NCBI RefSeq assembly: GCF_002845745.1
Contig: NZ_PIUM01000001.1
Location: forward strand, 186,001-250,000
DNA: 64,000 bases
Source of the DNA: Telmatospirillum siberiense
GTDB lineage: Bacteria > Pseudomonadota > Alphaproteobacteria > Rhodospirillales > Magnetospirillaceae
Direction: 5' to 3'
Shown: in pieces, positions 18,470 to 26,810 of the stretch
How the letters are laid out: every line of letters starts with the position of its first letter
How positions within the stretch are numbered: position 1 is the stretch's first letter
Notes under the pieces: generated by a model
What the model was told of the DNA's origin: nothing
The model's input: only the letters and a program-made list of their open reading frames with translations
Database searches by the model: none
Position numbers and translations under genes: made by a program

Positions 18470-18656
18470 TTTGTCGTCAGTTGCCGCGCTTATGGTGTTT
18501 TTGTTTCGCAATTCAATCAAAAGACGTCATTGCCCGGCCTTGAGCCGGGCATCCACGCCGTCGAACAAGTCACCATCGTTCGCTCTCACCACGTGGATGG
18601 CCGTGTCAAGCACGGCCATGACGGTTTCGGGGGCCATCAGCACGACTGACGACAGG
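18470..18656 (+). repeat. MITE-like repeat, family A, copy 1
   Basis: About 187 bases bounded by imperfect terminal inverted repeats (ttgtcgtcagttgcc left, actgacgacagg right). The interior includes a gcccggccttgagccgggc palindrome and ggatggccgtgtcaagcacggccatgac-type palindromes. A second copy in the same orientation lies at 50688-50887 and shares long blocks such as caatcaaaagacgtcat. The rest of the purA-kinase gap (18657-18877) shows no gene and should hold the promoter of the next gene. Confidence 0.8.
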
Positions 18657-18877
18657 TCCGCCAGCTAATTGAATTCGTGTTCGGGGGCGTTTAATCGCGC
18701 CATGAAGATCCCGAAAAGGTGAATGTTTTTGGTATGGTTAGCGGATTTGCCGAACTGTGTTAAATTCAGGTGCAGTCGAGGACGCCCGTTTTTAAAACAG
18801 CACGCACCCGCGCGGGCTTAACAGCATATTAATTCGAATCGTGCTGTCGTCCGTATCGGGCATGAGGGCGAAGTGGG

Positions 18878-20896
18878 ATGGCGAGCGACCAACAGAGTGG
18901 GGCAGGCGGTTCCGTAAGTTTGCGGGATCGGTATCAGATCTACCCGGGGACGCCTCTTCTGGATTTGGCGACGCCAAGCGCCCAGGCTTATCACGCGGAA
19001 GACCGTCGCGACCCGAAAAAATCCCTGTTTGCCCTGATCGCGCGGCCCGGTCATCCGGTGCGCATCGATGCCATGCGCGCGCTTAAGGGAAGCGAGGGCC
19101 CCGGCTTGATGACCATGGTCGAATGGGGCGTCATGCATTGGCCCCTGCTCAATCGCAAGGTCATGGCCGTCGTTTACGAGCGGCCTGCCGGTGGCCGCGT
19201 CATGGCCAGCATCACCAGCGAGTTCAAAGCGCTTGAGGAATCCGAGCTGATCCGCAAGGCGGTCACTCCGATCTTCGAGGCGCTCAAGGTGTTGCGGTCG
19301 CACAATGTGACTCATCGCGCCATTCGTCCGACCAATATGTTTTGGGCAACGGCCGAGAAGGATCGGATCGTTCTCGGAGATTGCGTCACCGTACTGCCCG
19401 CTTTCGAGCAACCGGTTCTGATCGAAACCGTGGAATCCGGCATGTGCAATCCGGCCGGCCGTGGCCCGGGAAGTTACACCGACGATCTCTATTCGCTGGG
19501 AGCTTCGCTGGCCGTGCTGGTGCAGGGACGCAATCCGGTGGGGCACCTCGACGACGACGCCGTGCTGCGGCGCAAGATCGTCCAGGGCAGTTTCGCCACC
19601 CTCATTGGCGAGGGGCGGATGTCGTTGCAGACCAGTGAAATTCTGCGCGGTACCTTGTGCGACGATCCGTTGGAACGCTGGACGCTGGAATCCCTGGAGC
19701 TGTGGTTGAGCGGACGGCGTCTCTCGCCGTTGCTCGCCAAGTTTGAAAAAAGAGCGGCGCGCGCCCTGCCTTTCGCCGGACGGGAATATTCAACCGCCCG
19801 CGAACTGGCCGTGGCCTTCTGTAAGAATTGGGATGCGGTGGCGCCGGTGATACTCGATGGGCGGCTGGAGCTGTGGCTGCGCCGTTCGCTCGATGCGAAA
19901 GACAAGGCCGACGCCGTCTCCGGGGTATTGCGTGACGCGGTCATGACGGTCAATGAGAAGAGAACGGCGGCGTTCGATCTCATGGTCGCCAAGACTTGCA
20001 TGCTTCTCGATGGCCGGGCGCCGATCCGTTACAAGTCCGTCGCGGCGATGCCGGATGGTATCGGCGGACTGCTGGCCGTGGCGATGGTCGAGGGCACTGA
20101 GGTCAAGTTCATTGTCGAAACCATCGTGCGGGAGGCGCCCAAGGGCTATTTCGAAACCCGGGAGGCCTATAGCCCGGAAAATTCGATAATGGCCACGCTC
20201 TACCGCGACCAGAAGGGGTTTCTCGAACGGGCCTCCATTGGTAACGGCATCGAACGGGTGCTTTACGAACTGAACGAGTCGATGCCTTGCATGAGCCCCT
20301 TCACGGTCGAGGATTATGTGCTCGACATCCGCGATCTGCTGCCGGCGCTGAATGCCGCGGCCAAGAAGGTCGACGCCAAAACCTGGCCGATCGACCGGCA
20401 TGTCGCCGCCTTCATCGGAGCCAGGGCCAATTTCGATATGGAGCGGCAGATGGGCGATCTGACTCTGCCCGACCCCGACCGGTCAGTCATGGGGATGCTC
20501 AATCTCCTGGCTCTGATTCAATGGCGCCTGGGACAGGGGGGGCTGCAGGGATTGGCCACCTGGGTCGGCACTTTGCTGCAACCCGCGATCAACAGTTATC
20601 ACAGTCGCGAGAGGCGCGCCCATATCGAGAAGGAAATCCCCCGGTTGGCCCGGGAGGGCAGCCTGGTCGAATTGTCGCGTCTGCTCGACGCTCCCGAGGA
20701 GCGCGCCCAGGATGCTCATGGATTTGCCGAGGCGCGCGCCACATGGGCGAGCGCGCAGCGTGAAATCAAGGACATCGAGGAGGGACGGGTCAACAATACG
20801 AAGGCCATTCGCTTCGCCCAGCAATTGGCCGCGCTGATTTCGATGGCTATCGCCTTTGTCACCGTTGTGCTTCTCTTGTTATCACGGTGGTTCTGA
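18878..20896 (+). CDS. Membrane-anchored protein kinase-like protein, predicted pseudokinase
   Basis: A 672-residue protein. Residues about 15-260 carry the pattern of a serine/threonine kinase C-lobe, but the catalytic loop reads HRAIRPTN (residues 146-153) where HRDxKxxN is expected, so the catalytic aspartate is replaced by alanine. The DFG position reads LGD and no glycine-rich loop or VAxK lysine is evident. The long central region (260-640) is unrecognised. A single hydrophobic segment at about 648-671 ends the protein, suggesting a C-terminal membrane anchor with the bulk in the cytoplasm. The next gene begins inside its stop codon. Kinase ancestry is fairly clear; lack of catalysis is inferred from the residue changes. 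Confidence 0.75.
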   Translation: MASDQQSGAGGSVSLRDRYQIYPGTPLLDLATPSAQAYHAEDRRDPKKSLFALIARPGHPVRIDAMRALKGSEGPGLMTMVEWGVMHWPLLNRKVMAVVYERPAGGRVMASITSEFKALEESELIRKAVTPIFEALKVLRSHNVTHRAIRPTNMFWATAEKDRIVLGDCVTVLPAFEQPVLIETVESGMCNPAGRGPGSYTDDLYSLGASLAVLVQGRNPVGHLDDDAVLRRKIVQGSFATLIGEGRMSLQTSEILRGTLCDDPLERWTLESLELWLSGRRLSPLLAKFEKRAARALPFAGREYSTARELAVAFCKNWDAVAPVILDGRLELWLRRSLDAKDKADAVSGVLRDAVMTVNEKRTAAFDLMVAKTCMLLDGRAPIRYKSVAAMPDGIGGLLAVAMVEGTEVKFIVETIVREAPKGYFETREAYSPENSIMATLYRDQKGFLERASIGNGIERVLYELNESMPCMSPFTVEDYVLDIRDLLPALNAAAKKVDAKTWPIDRHVAAFIGARANFDMERQMGDLTLPDPDRSVMGMLNLLALIQWRLGQGGLQGLATWVGTLLQPAINSYHSRERRAHIEKEIPRLAREGSLVELSRLLDAPEERAQDAHGFAEARATWASAQREIKDIEEGRVNNTKAIRFAQQLAALISMAIAFVTVVLLLLSRWF

Positions 20897-21381
20897 TGGC
20901 GAAGAAAAGCGGAAACAAGGCTACTCCGGCGAAAGCGGCAAAACGCGGCGGCGTCAACCGGACTGTGCTGTTCCTGACCCTGATGGCTCTGGTGCCCTTC
21001 TCCTTGCCGACTCTTCTGGTGATGTTCGTCGGCTTATTGCCGACCATCGTGGCCGCCGTCGTCGAGCGGGGGAATAACCGTTACGGCTGGGTCTGCGTCG
21101 GGGGAGCTAATTTTGCAGGATTGGCGCCCTGGCTGTTTAATTTATGGTTTGGTCATCACACCTTGTCTTTCGCCATCGAACAGGTGACCTCCGTCACCCT
21201 GTTGCTGGTCGCCTACGGGACGGCGGGAGCCGGATCGTTGCTCTACCTGGCCCTGCCCCCGGTCGTCGCGACGATCATGGCCTCTACCGCTCAGCATCGC
21301 TCCGTGGGGCTGCAGGCATCCCAGCGCAAGCTGGTCGAGCGATGGGGCGACGGGGTGACCACTCCCGAAGAGCTGCTCTGA
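20896..21381 (+). CDS. Integral membrane protein, translationally coupled to the pseudokinase
   Basis: A 161-residue protein with a basic N-terminus (MAKKSGNKATPAKAAKRGG) followed by about four hydrophobic segments and a charged cytoplasmic-looking tail. No family is recognised. Its ATG overlaps the upstream TGA (TGATG), and a strong bidirectional terminator follows, so it forms a two-gene unit with the membrane-anchored kinase-like protein; a physical partnership is a reasonable inference. Confidence 0.75.
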   Translation: MAKKSGNKATPAKAAKRGGVNRTVLFLTLMALVPFSLPTLLVMFVGLLPTIVAAVVERGNNRYGWVCVGGANFAGLAPWLFNLWFGHHTLSFAIEQVTSVTLLLVAYGTAGAGSLLYLALPPVVATIMASTAQHRSVGLQASQRKLVERWGDGVTTPEELL

Positions 21382-21419
21382 TCTGGGCTTTTCTTATCGA
21401 GGCTGTTCATTCGAAAAGA

Positions 21420-21446
21420 AAAACGCCGGCGTGAAAGCCGGCGTTT
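21420..21446. terminator. Bidirectional rho-independent terminator
   Basis: A strong GC stem (aacgccggc / gccggcgtt) with loop gtgaaa is flanked by A-rich sequence on the left and T-rich on the right. It lies between the convergent membrane-protein gene and rpoH and can serve both. Confidence 0.9.
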
Positions 21447-21474
21447 TCGTTCGTGCGTACTGAGACAGGCCCCT

Positions 21475-22359
21475 TCAGGCGTGGGCATGCTGGTCGATCA
21501 TGGCGTTCTTCATCGACTTCTGCAGCTTTTCGAAGGCTCGCACCTCGATCTGGCGGACCCGCTCACGGGAAATGCCGTATTGCTGGCTCAGGTCCTCGAG
21601 GGTGACGGGGTTCTCCTGCAGGCGGCGCTGCGTCAGGATATAGCGCTCGCGTTCGTTGAGGCTGGTCAGGGCATGGGCCAGCAGATGGCGCCGGTTGCCC
21701 ATTTCCTCACGCTCGGCCAGCTCGGTTTCCTGGTCGTCGCGTTCATCGACCAGCCAATCCTGCCATTCGCCTTCGCCATCAATGCGGACCGGGGCATTGA
21801 GGGAATGATCGGGGCTGGCCATGCGACGGTTCATGCTGATCACGTCGGCTTCGGGAACGCCCAGTTCGTCGGAAATCTTGCGGACATGTTCGATCGACAG
21901 ATCGCCTTCGTCGATCGCCTGCATCTGTCCCTTCAGCTTGCGCAGATTGAAGAACAACTTCTTTTGCGCCGCCGTTGTGCCCATTTTCACCAGGGACCAG
22001 GAATGCAGGATATATTCCTGTATGGCCGCCCGGATCCACCACATGGCGTAAGTCGCCAGCCGGAATCCGCGGTCTGGATCGAAGCGCCGGACCGCCTGCA
22101 TCATGCCGACGTTTCCTTCGCTGATCAGTTCGCCAAGAGGCAGGCCGTAACCGCGATAACCCATGGCGATCTTGGCGACCAGCCGCAGATGGCTGGTGAC
22201 CAGGCGATGAGCGGCGTCTTCTTCCTCGGCGTCGCGGTAGCGTTTGGCCAGCATATATTCCTCTTGCGGACCAAGCATCGGAAATTTGCGAATTTCCTGG
22301 AGATAGCGCGACAAATTGCCTTCGGGAGCAATCGTGTACACCGTCGACGACACCGCCAT
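21475..22359 (-). CDS. rpoH: RNA polymerase heat-shock sigma factor sigma-32
   Basis: Alternative sigma factor directing transcription of heat-shock genes. The 294-residue protein has region 2 (LISEGNVGMMQAVRRFDPDRGFRLATYAMWWIR), the RpoH-specific box QKKLFFNLR at 132-140, and a region 4 helix-turn-helix VTLEDLSQQYGISRERVRQIE. The ATG at 22359 has GGGAG seven bases upstream. It lies downstream of rluD on the same strand but with its own 130-base leader. Confidence 0.96.
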   Translation of the reverse strand: MAVSSTVYTIAPEGNLSRYLQEIRKFPMLGPQEEYMLAKRYRDAEEEDAAHRLVTSHLRLVAKIAMGYRGYGLPLGELISEGNVGMMQAVRRFDPDRGFRLATYAMWWIRAAIQEYILHSWSLVKMGTTAAQKKLFFNLRKLKGQMQAIDEGDLSIEHVRKISDELGVPEADVISMNRRMASPDHSLNAPVRIDGEGEWQDWLVDERDDQETELAEREEMGNRRHLLAHALTSLNERERYILTQRRLQENPVTLEDLSQQYGISRERVRQIEVRAFEKLQKSMKNAMIDQHAHA

Positions 22360-22482
22360 TTTGCATCTCCCTCGTCTCGTCGCCCTGGCCGGTCTTACGT
22401 GATGAGAACCGTCCTGGCGCCGTCTGGGTTGGGTCAACCCACCTACGAAGTCAAGAATATCGCAGTCATTGTGTCGAGTATA

Positions 22483-22497
22483 GTGTTTTCTAAACAC
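22483..22497. promoter_or_regulatory. Palindrome beside a TATACT box upstream of rpoH
   Basis: On the minus strand gtgtttagaaaacac, a perfect 6-bp inverted repeat around three bases, is directly followed by TATACT, a good -10 candidate about 115 bases before rpoH. It overlaps the end of rluD. An operator role is a guess. Confidence 0.3.
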
Positions 22498-23479
22498 CCT
22501 CTAAAAATGATGTTAATTTATTGAAATCTAATGGTATTTTGCTCTCAAAGAGGAGGTGTTCGTGGGTGGTTGGGTGTAAAAACCCCAGTAAAAATGCGTG
22601 TAATGCCTGACGGGGAAAATGGGTCAATCGATCCCGTGCTTCGGCCGGAAGACCCTTGCCGCGTCCCGTTTGGCGTCCGTAAAGCGGGTCGCCGATCAGC
22701 GGATGCCCGATGGAAGTCATGTGAACGCGGATCTGGTGGGTGCGGCCGGTGGCCAGTCGGCACTCGACGAGAGCGGCGGTCTGGCCATAGGCCCGCTCCA
22801 CCCGATAGCGTGTCAGGGCCGGTTTACCGCCCCTCTCGACGATCGCCATTTTCTTACGGTTGTTTGGGCTGCGCCCGATGTTGCCTTCGATTTCTCCTTG
22901 GCGTGGCATCGGCACGCCCCAGCAGACGGCCCGGTAGGCGCGGGTAAGGGAATGGGCGGCGAATTGTTCGGCCAGTCCCTGATGGGCCGCGTCCGTCTTG
23001 GCGGCGACCAGCAGGCCGCTGGTGTCCTTGTCGAGCCGATGCACGATGCCGGGTCGCCTGACACCGCCGATGCCGGAGAGGGAGCCGCCGCAGTGATGCA
23101 GCAGGGCGTTGACCAGCGTCGAGGAATAGTTCCCGGCCGCCGGATGCACCACCATGCCGGCGGGTTTGTCGATGACGATCAGATCGTCGTCCTCGTAGAC
23201 CACATCGAGGGCAATGGCTTCGGCCTCCGGATCGGCGGGTTGAGCGACGGGAATGTCCAACACGCAGACCTCCGTGCCCTTGAGCCGGCGTCCGGCGTCG
23301 GTGACGGCCGCATCGTCCAGGCAGACCCGGCCGCTTTCGATCAACACCTTGAGGCGGGATCTCGAGATTTCGGGCATGCATTCGGCCAGCCACTTGTCGA
23401 GACGCATGCCGGCTTGTGGCGCTTCGGCCGAAAGGGTATGTAGGGTTCCGTAAAGCGTTGCCGGGCGCGCGTCGTTCAT
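22490..23479 (-). CDS. rluD: Ribosomal large subunit pseudouridine synthase, RluD family
   Basis: Modifies uridines in helix 69 of 23S rRNA. The 329-residue protein has an N-terminal S4-like domain (RLDKWLAECMPEISRSRLKVLIESGRV), the GMVVHPAAGN segment and the catalytic aspartate motif HRLDKDTSGLLV, then GRTHQIRVH and LIGDPLYG. GAGGAGG lies 13 bases before the chosen ATG and four before a GTG at 23488, so the start could be three codons longer. It is divergent from the small membrane-protein gene. Confidence 0.95.
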   Translation of the reverse strand: MNDARPATLYGTLHTLSAEAPQAGMRLDKWLAECMPEISRSRLKVLIESGRVCLDDAAVTDAGRRLKGTEVCVLDIPVAQPADPEAEAIALDVVYEDDDLIVIDKPAGMVVHPAAGNYSSTLVNALLHHCGGSLSGIGGVRRPGIVHRLDKDTSGLLVAAKTDAAHQGLAEQFAAHSLTRAYRAVCWGVPMPRQGEIEGNIGRSPNNRKKMAIVERGGKPALTRYRVERAYGQTAALVECRLATGRTHQIRVHMTSIGHPLIGDPLYGRQTGRGKGLPAEARDRLTHFPRQALHAFLLGFLHPTTHEHLLFESKIPLDFNKLTSFLEGV

Positions 23480-23536
23480 GGCGTCCACAAGGCCTCCTCG
23501 TAATTTTAACCGCAACGGCACAAGCTGACCGAAAGC

Positions 23537-23848
23537 ATGAAGGCGCTCAAGGCATTAGTGATCGGCATGGGAATGCTGATCGTCGTCGGTCTCGGCCTTC
23601 TGGGCTTCGGACTCTACCGCAACACGCTGCATCCGGCCCAGGCCAAGGCCGGCGCTGGTGAGGGGGCTGGCCCCTATTTCTCCGTCGAACTGCCGGTCGC
23701 GTCCGGTTCCCATCTGGAACAGATGGCCGTGGCCGGCGACAGGGTGATCTTGCGCTTCAGCGGCGGTGAGGGCGAGCGGATCCTGGTTCTCGATCCGCAG
23801 ACGGGGCATCTGGCCGGCACCGTCTCCCTGGTCCCGCAAAAGCCCTGA
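23537..23848 (+). CDS. Small single-pass membrane protein (DUF6476-like)
   Basis: A 103-residue protein with an N-terminal transmembrane helix (about residues 6-27, LVIGMGMLIVVGLGLLGFGLY) and a small periplasmic domain ending in ERILVLDPQTGHLAGTV. Alphaproteobacteria often encode such a protein beside rluD; I believe it is the DUF6476 type but cannot confirm this. The JAMM gene starts seven bases after its stop. Confidence 0.7.
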   Translation: MKALKALVIGMGMLIVVGLGLLGFGLYRNTLHPAQAKAGAGEGAGPYFSVELPVASGSHLEQMAVAGDRVILRFSGGEGERILVLDPQTGHLAGTVSLVPQKP

Positions 23849-23855
23849 GGCGGCA

Positions 23856-24356
23856 ATGGCCGAGGCTGCTCCCATATCGGCGCCGAGGCTGTTCATCGCC
23901 GCTTCCGACCTGGCGCTCCTGAAAACCTGCGCCGCCGGGGCCTATCCTCTGGAATGTTGCGGGCTGCTGGTTGGCCATGACGGGTTTCCCGGCGGCCCGC
24001 CCGGCGGCTCGTCTGTTGCCGACCGGACGGTAATCCGGGTTGTTCCCGCCGGAAATTGCGCCGATCAACCGGCCCGGACCTTTGAAATCGATCCCGCCGT
24101 TCATATCGCCCTGTTGCGGGCGCTGCGCCAACAGGGGGGCGCGGGGGGCTATCTGATCGGCCATTACCATTCCCATCCCGACGCACCGCCCGTTCCCTCG
24201 GCTCGCGACCTGGCCCAGGCGATGGAGCCGGGGGCTGTGTGGTTGATCATTGCGGCGAACGCCTCTGGCGGCGGCGAAATCCGGGCCTGGCGGGCGCTGG
24301 GCGATGATGCGGGGGTGAACGGCTTTCAGCCGATGAAGCTCACGGCCTTGGAGTAA
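23856..24356 (+). CDS. JAMM/MPN-domain (M67-type) metalloprotease
   Basis: A 166-residue zinc isopeptidase-like protein. The JAMM signature is complete: E33 in PLECCGLLVG, then HSHP with H105 and H107, followed by S115 and D118 in VPSARD. Bacterial homologues cut C-terminal extensions from ubiquitin-like sulfur carriers such as CysO or ThiS. No such partner or E1-like gene is nearby, so its substrate is open. It is likely cotranscribed with the preceding membrane-protein gene. Confidence 0.88.
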   Translation: MAEAAPISAPRLFIAASDLALLKTCAAGAYPLECCGLLVGHDGFPGGPPGGSSVADRTVIRVVPAGNCADQPARTFEIDPAVHIALLRALRQQGGAGGYLIGHYHSHPDAPPVPSARDLAQAMEPGAVWLIIAANASGGGEIRAWRALGDDAGVNGFQPMKLTALE

Positions 24357-24978
24357 CAGGCCCCAAGGCCTGTTGCGTCACCCATGTCTCCAAGCGCTGA
24401 GCGGCTTCGGTCGCCAGGCGTTCGGCAAAGCTTTCGTCCAGCGGTTGCTGCTGGAAAAGCAGGCGGAAATAAACCGGACCGTAAATCATATCCATCAGGA
24501 TCTCCCATTGTTCGGGGTCTCCGCCGATCCGTTCGGCCAGATCCTGGCGGCGGGATTGGATATGCTCCTGGTAAAATCTGTTCAGCAGTTGCCGGTCGTG
24601 TTGGCCTTCGGCGAGCAACTGGGCAACCATTCGCCCGACGGACCCGGAGTAAACTTCGACCAGGCGTCGCATTTGATTGGCGATCATATCGGGCAGCGTC
24701 TGGTCGTCTGCATATCGGGTGTGGCGTTGCAGTTCGTCCAGGCAGGCGTCCAATATCAGCGTCCCCTTGCTATTCCACCAGCGATAGATGGTGGCCTTGG
24801 AAACTCCGGCTTCCCTGGCGATGGCCTCGATGCTCAAAGCTCGCAGACTGTGTGTGGCGAACAGGTTTCGGGCGGCGTCCAGGATCGCCGCCCTGGTGGT
24901 TTCGCACCGGGGACGCCCCTGTGGGCTTCTCTTTTCCGGAGGTGTTCCTTCCCGCGCGGCCGGGCGCCGGAGCTTCAT
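24340..24978 (-). CDS. TetR-family transcriptional regulator
   Basis: A 212-residue repressor-type protein. The helix-turn-helix lies at about residues 27-75 (TTRAAILDAARNLFATHSL, AIAREAGVSKATIYRWWNSKGTLI). The C-terminal ligand domain is of the TetR_C-type and is unassigned. The ATG at 24978 has AGGGA upstream. It follows the cytochrome b561 gene by 35 bases on the same strand and probably controls that pair through a palindrome at 25676-25702. Confidence 0.88.
   Translation of the reverse strand: MKLRRPAAREGTPPEKRSPQGRPRCETTRAAILDAARNLFATHSLRALSIEAIAREAGVSKATIYRWWNSKGTLILDACLDELQRHTRYADDQTLPDMIANQMRRLVEVYSGSVGRMVAQLLAEGQHDRQLLNRFYQEHIQSRRQDLAERIGGDPEQWEILMDMIYGPVYFRLLFQQQPLDESFAERLATEAAQRLETWVTQQALGPVTPRP
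24355..24374. terminator. Short hairpin between convergent genes
   Basis: Perfect 8-bp arms aacaggcc / ggcctgtt around ccaa. It begins at the JAMM stop codon and lies inside the last codons of the opposing TetR gene. Confidence 0.5.
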
Positions 24979-25013
24979 GGGGCTTTCCCTGCGATCTTTT
25001 GTCCAGACCCCGG

Positions 25014-25571
25014 CTATCTCCCCGTCGATCCGGGCCATGTGGGAAGCATGGAATGCATGATGCCGTCTCTGTCCAAGAAATGGTGTTTCAAGGCGAAGCC
25101 GATATGTCCGGCCACCAGGACGAGGATCGTCCAGGCGAGGAAGAAATGGATCGATTTGAAGAATTCCTCCAGGGCCGGATCTTTGCCGAGAAGCTGCGGA
25201 ATGTGGAACAATCCGGCGACGGGGATTTCGTACCCGGCGGCGGAACTGTAGGCCCACCCCGAGAGGGGCAGGGTGAGCATCGCGACATACAGCAGAAAAT
25301 GTCCCGCATGCGCCGCCTTTTTCATCAGGGCGCCCATGCCGGAAAGTTCGGGCGGACGGTGGAAAATTCGCCAGACGATGCGGATGACGACCAGGAACAG
25401 CGTCAATGTCGCGATGGACTTGTGAAGGGTGATGGTCGCCCCTTTGCCGGCATCGACCCCATAAACCAGGGTGTTGGCGTAATAGCCGATGGCCCAGGCC
25501 ACGATGATGATGGCGGCCATCGCCCAATGAAGGGCGCGGGCGGTTGCCGTGTAACGGCGACGTAAAGACAT
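25014..25571 (-). CDS. Cytochrome b561 (CybB family)
   Basis: A 185-residue inner-membrane diheme cytochrome with four hydrophobic helices. Candidate axial histidines are H15 (RALHWAMA), H50 (ITLHKSIA), H88 or H91, H142 (SIHFFLAWTILV) and H156 (AGHIGFALKHHF), the expected pattern for bacterial b561. The family moves electrons between quinol and acceptors, including superoxide. A GGAAGAG ribosome site precedes the ATG. It is first in a two-gene unit with the TetR regulator. Confidence 0.9.
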   Translation of the reverse strand: MSLRRRYTATARALHWAMAAIIIVAWAIGYYANTLVYGVDAGKGATITLHKSIATLTLFLVVIRIVWRIFHRPPELSGMGALMKKAAHAGHFLLYVAMLTLPLSGWAYSSAAGYEIPVAGLFHIPQLLGKDPALEEFFKSIHFFLAWTILVLVAGHIGFALKHHFLDRDGIMHSMLPTWPGSTGR

Positions 25572-25675
25572 GATCTCTTCCTTAAATGAGCCTCAAGCGA
25601 CAACGATTCGTTGTCACATCAATGCTGGCTGCCTGCTGCCGATGGTGGGAGAGGGGGCATTGCTGATGCCCGAAT

Positions 25676-25702
25676 ATATACGAGACGCATCGTATCGTAT
25701 AT
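25676..25702. promoter_or_regulatory. Candidate TetR operator upstream of cytochrome b561
   Basis: Perfect 8-bp arms atatacga / tcgtatat enclose 11 bases; a nested 18-bp palindrome with arms atacga / tcgtat is also present. It lies about 105 bases before the cytochrome gene that is cotranscribed with a TetR gene, a common autoregulatory layout. Confidence 0.45.
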
Positions 25703-25835
25703 CGGCAAATCGAGCGCCGAGGATGGGGCCCATAAGGATCCGTGCGGGGAGGAACTCGGGCATGTGGTGTTGAGAGGACATGCCCGAGTAGGAAAAAAAC
25801 AAAGTGGCACGGGCGTCTGCCCGTGACGCCGCTCC

Positions 25836-26513
25836 TCAGGCGAGCTGCTTGAGAAGGGTGTGCGCCGTCACCTCCGACGAACCGGGATTCTGCCCCGTTA
25901 TCAGCAGGCCGTCGGTGACCACGTAGGACTGCCAGTCACTCCCTTTCGAGTAGTTGCCGCCATTGGCCTTGAGCATATCCTCCACCAGAAATGGCACGAT
26001 GTTGGTCAGTTGCACCGCCTCTTCTTCCGTGTTGGAGAAGCCGGTGACCGATTTGCCCCGCACCAGCGGCTCCCCGGCGGGGGTTTTGACGTGGCGCAGC
26101 ACGCCGGGAGCATGACAGACGGCCGCCACCGGCTTGCCGGCGGCGATGGCGCTCTCGATCAGCGAAATCGAGAGGGGATCTTCGGCCAGATCCCACAACG
26201 GGCCATGTCCGCCCGGATAGAAGACGGCGTCAAAGTCGTCCACGGAGACGTCCGCGAGCCTTTTGGTATGGGCCAGCGCGGTCTTGGCCTTGACGTCGCC
26301 CTCGAACCGGCGGGTGGCGTCGGTCTGGGAATCGGGTTCGCTGCTTTTGGGGTCGAGCGGCGGCTGGCCCCCCTTCGGCGAGGCCAGGGTCACATGAGCA
26401 CCCGCATCGATGAAGGCGAAATAGGGAGCGGCCAGCTCTTCGAGCCAGAAACCGGTCTTCTTGCCGGTGTTGCCGAGCTGGTCATGGGAGGTGAGGACGA
26501 CGAGGATCTTCAT
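25836..26513 (-). CDS. DJ-1/PfpI family protein, probable glyoxalase III-type
   Basis: A 225-residue protein of the type 1 glutamine-amidotransferase-like fold. The nucleophile elbow AVCHAPG (C133) and the glutamate in FWLEEL (residues 23-27) match the HchA/GATase1-like group that detoxifies methylglyoxal or repairs glycated targets. YPGGHGPLWDL and GFSNTEEEAV are further family marks. It lies downstream of a decayed alcohol dehydrogenase start and a NemR-type operator, which suits an aldehyde or electrophile response. Confidence 0.88.
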   Translation of the reverse strand: MKILVVLTSHDQLGNTGKKTGFWLEELAAPYFAFIDAGAHVTLASPKGGQPPLDPKSSEPDSQTDATRRFEGDVKAKTALAHTKRLADVSVDDFDAVFYPGGHGPLWDLAEDPLSISLIESAIAAGKPVAAVCHAPGVLRHVKTPAGEPLVRGKSVTGFSNTEEEAVQLTNIVPFLVEDMLKANGGNYSKGSDWQSYVVTDGLLITGQNPGSSEVTAHTLLKQLA

Positions 26514-26600
26514 GATCGGTTTCTTTCACTGTGATGAAGAGATGATTACGGGAATGCCACCTGGGCTCGGTGGATTGAATAGTTACAATATTTCAATGTT

Positions 26601-26714
26601 CTAGAGGATAGCGTCGAGGATGCTGGAGCCGGCCGGAATCACGCTGTCCAGGCGGGCGATGGTCTGTTGACCGAAGATGCTCTTCGTGGGGTTGTGAAAG
26701 TCGAAAGCAAACAT
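26601..26714 (-). pseudogene. Remnant of an iron-containing alcohol dehydrogenase (YqhD-like), 37 codons
   Basis: The frame begins with GGAG, seven bases, and ATG, and encodes MFAFDFHNPTKSIFGQQT..., which closely resembles the N-terminus of iron-containing alcohol dehydrogenases (FxFHNPTxxxFG). After about 30 residues it runs into a TAG; the remaining ~350 residues of a normal enzyme are absent. The DJ-1/PfpI gene starts about 87 bases further on. I read it as the 5' stump of a deleted gene whose promoter, operator and ribosome site remain. Confidence 0.65.
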
Positions 26715-26729
26715 CGTGTTCTCCGATAG

Positions 26730-26744
26730 TAGACCAGTCGTCTA
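26730..26744. promoter_or_regulatory. NemR-type operator, site 1
   Basis: tagaccagtcgtcta, an inverted repeat TAGAC-N5-GTCTA, 15 bases before the alcohol dehydrogenase remnant. It differs in one base from the site at 27439-27453 and resembles the NemR box known in E. coli. Confidence 0.75.
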
Positions 26745-26810
26745 GAAAAATTTCAGGAAAAACCGGAAATTGGGGCGGTGAACGGAGCGTTTCGGGAGTT
26801 AACTCTTCAT

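Noticed and set aside
24979-25527. N-terminal extension of the TetR frame upstream to 25527
   Set aside because: The extension is antisense-frame sequence over the cytochrome b561 gene; the TetR family starts at 24978.
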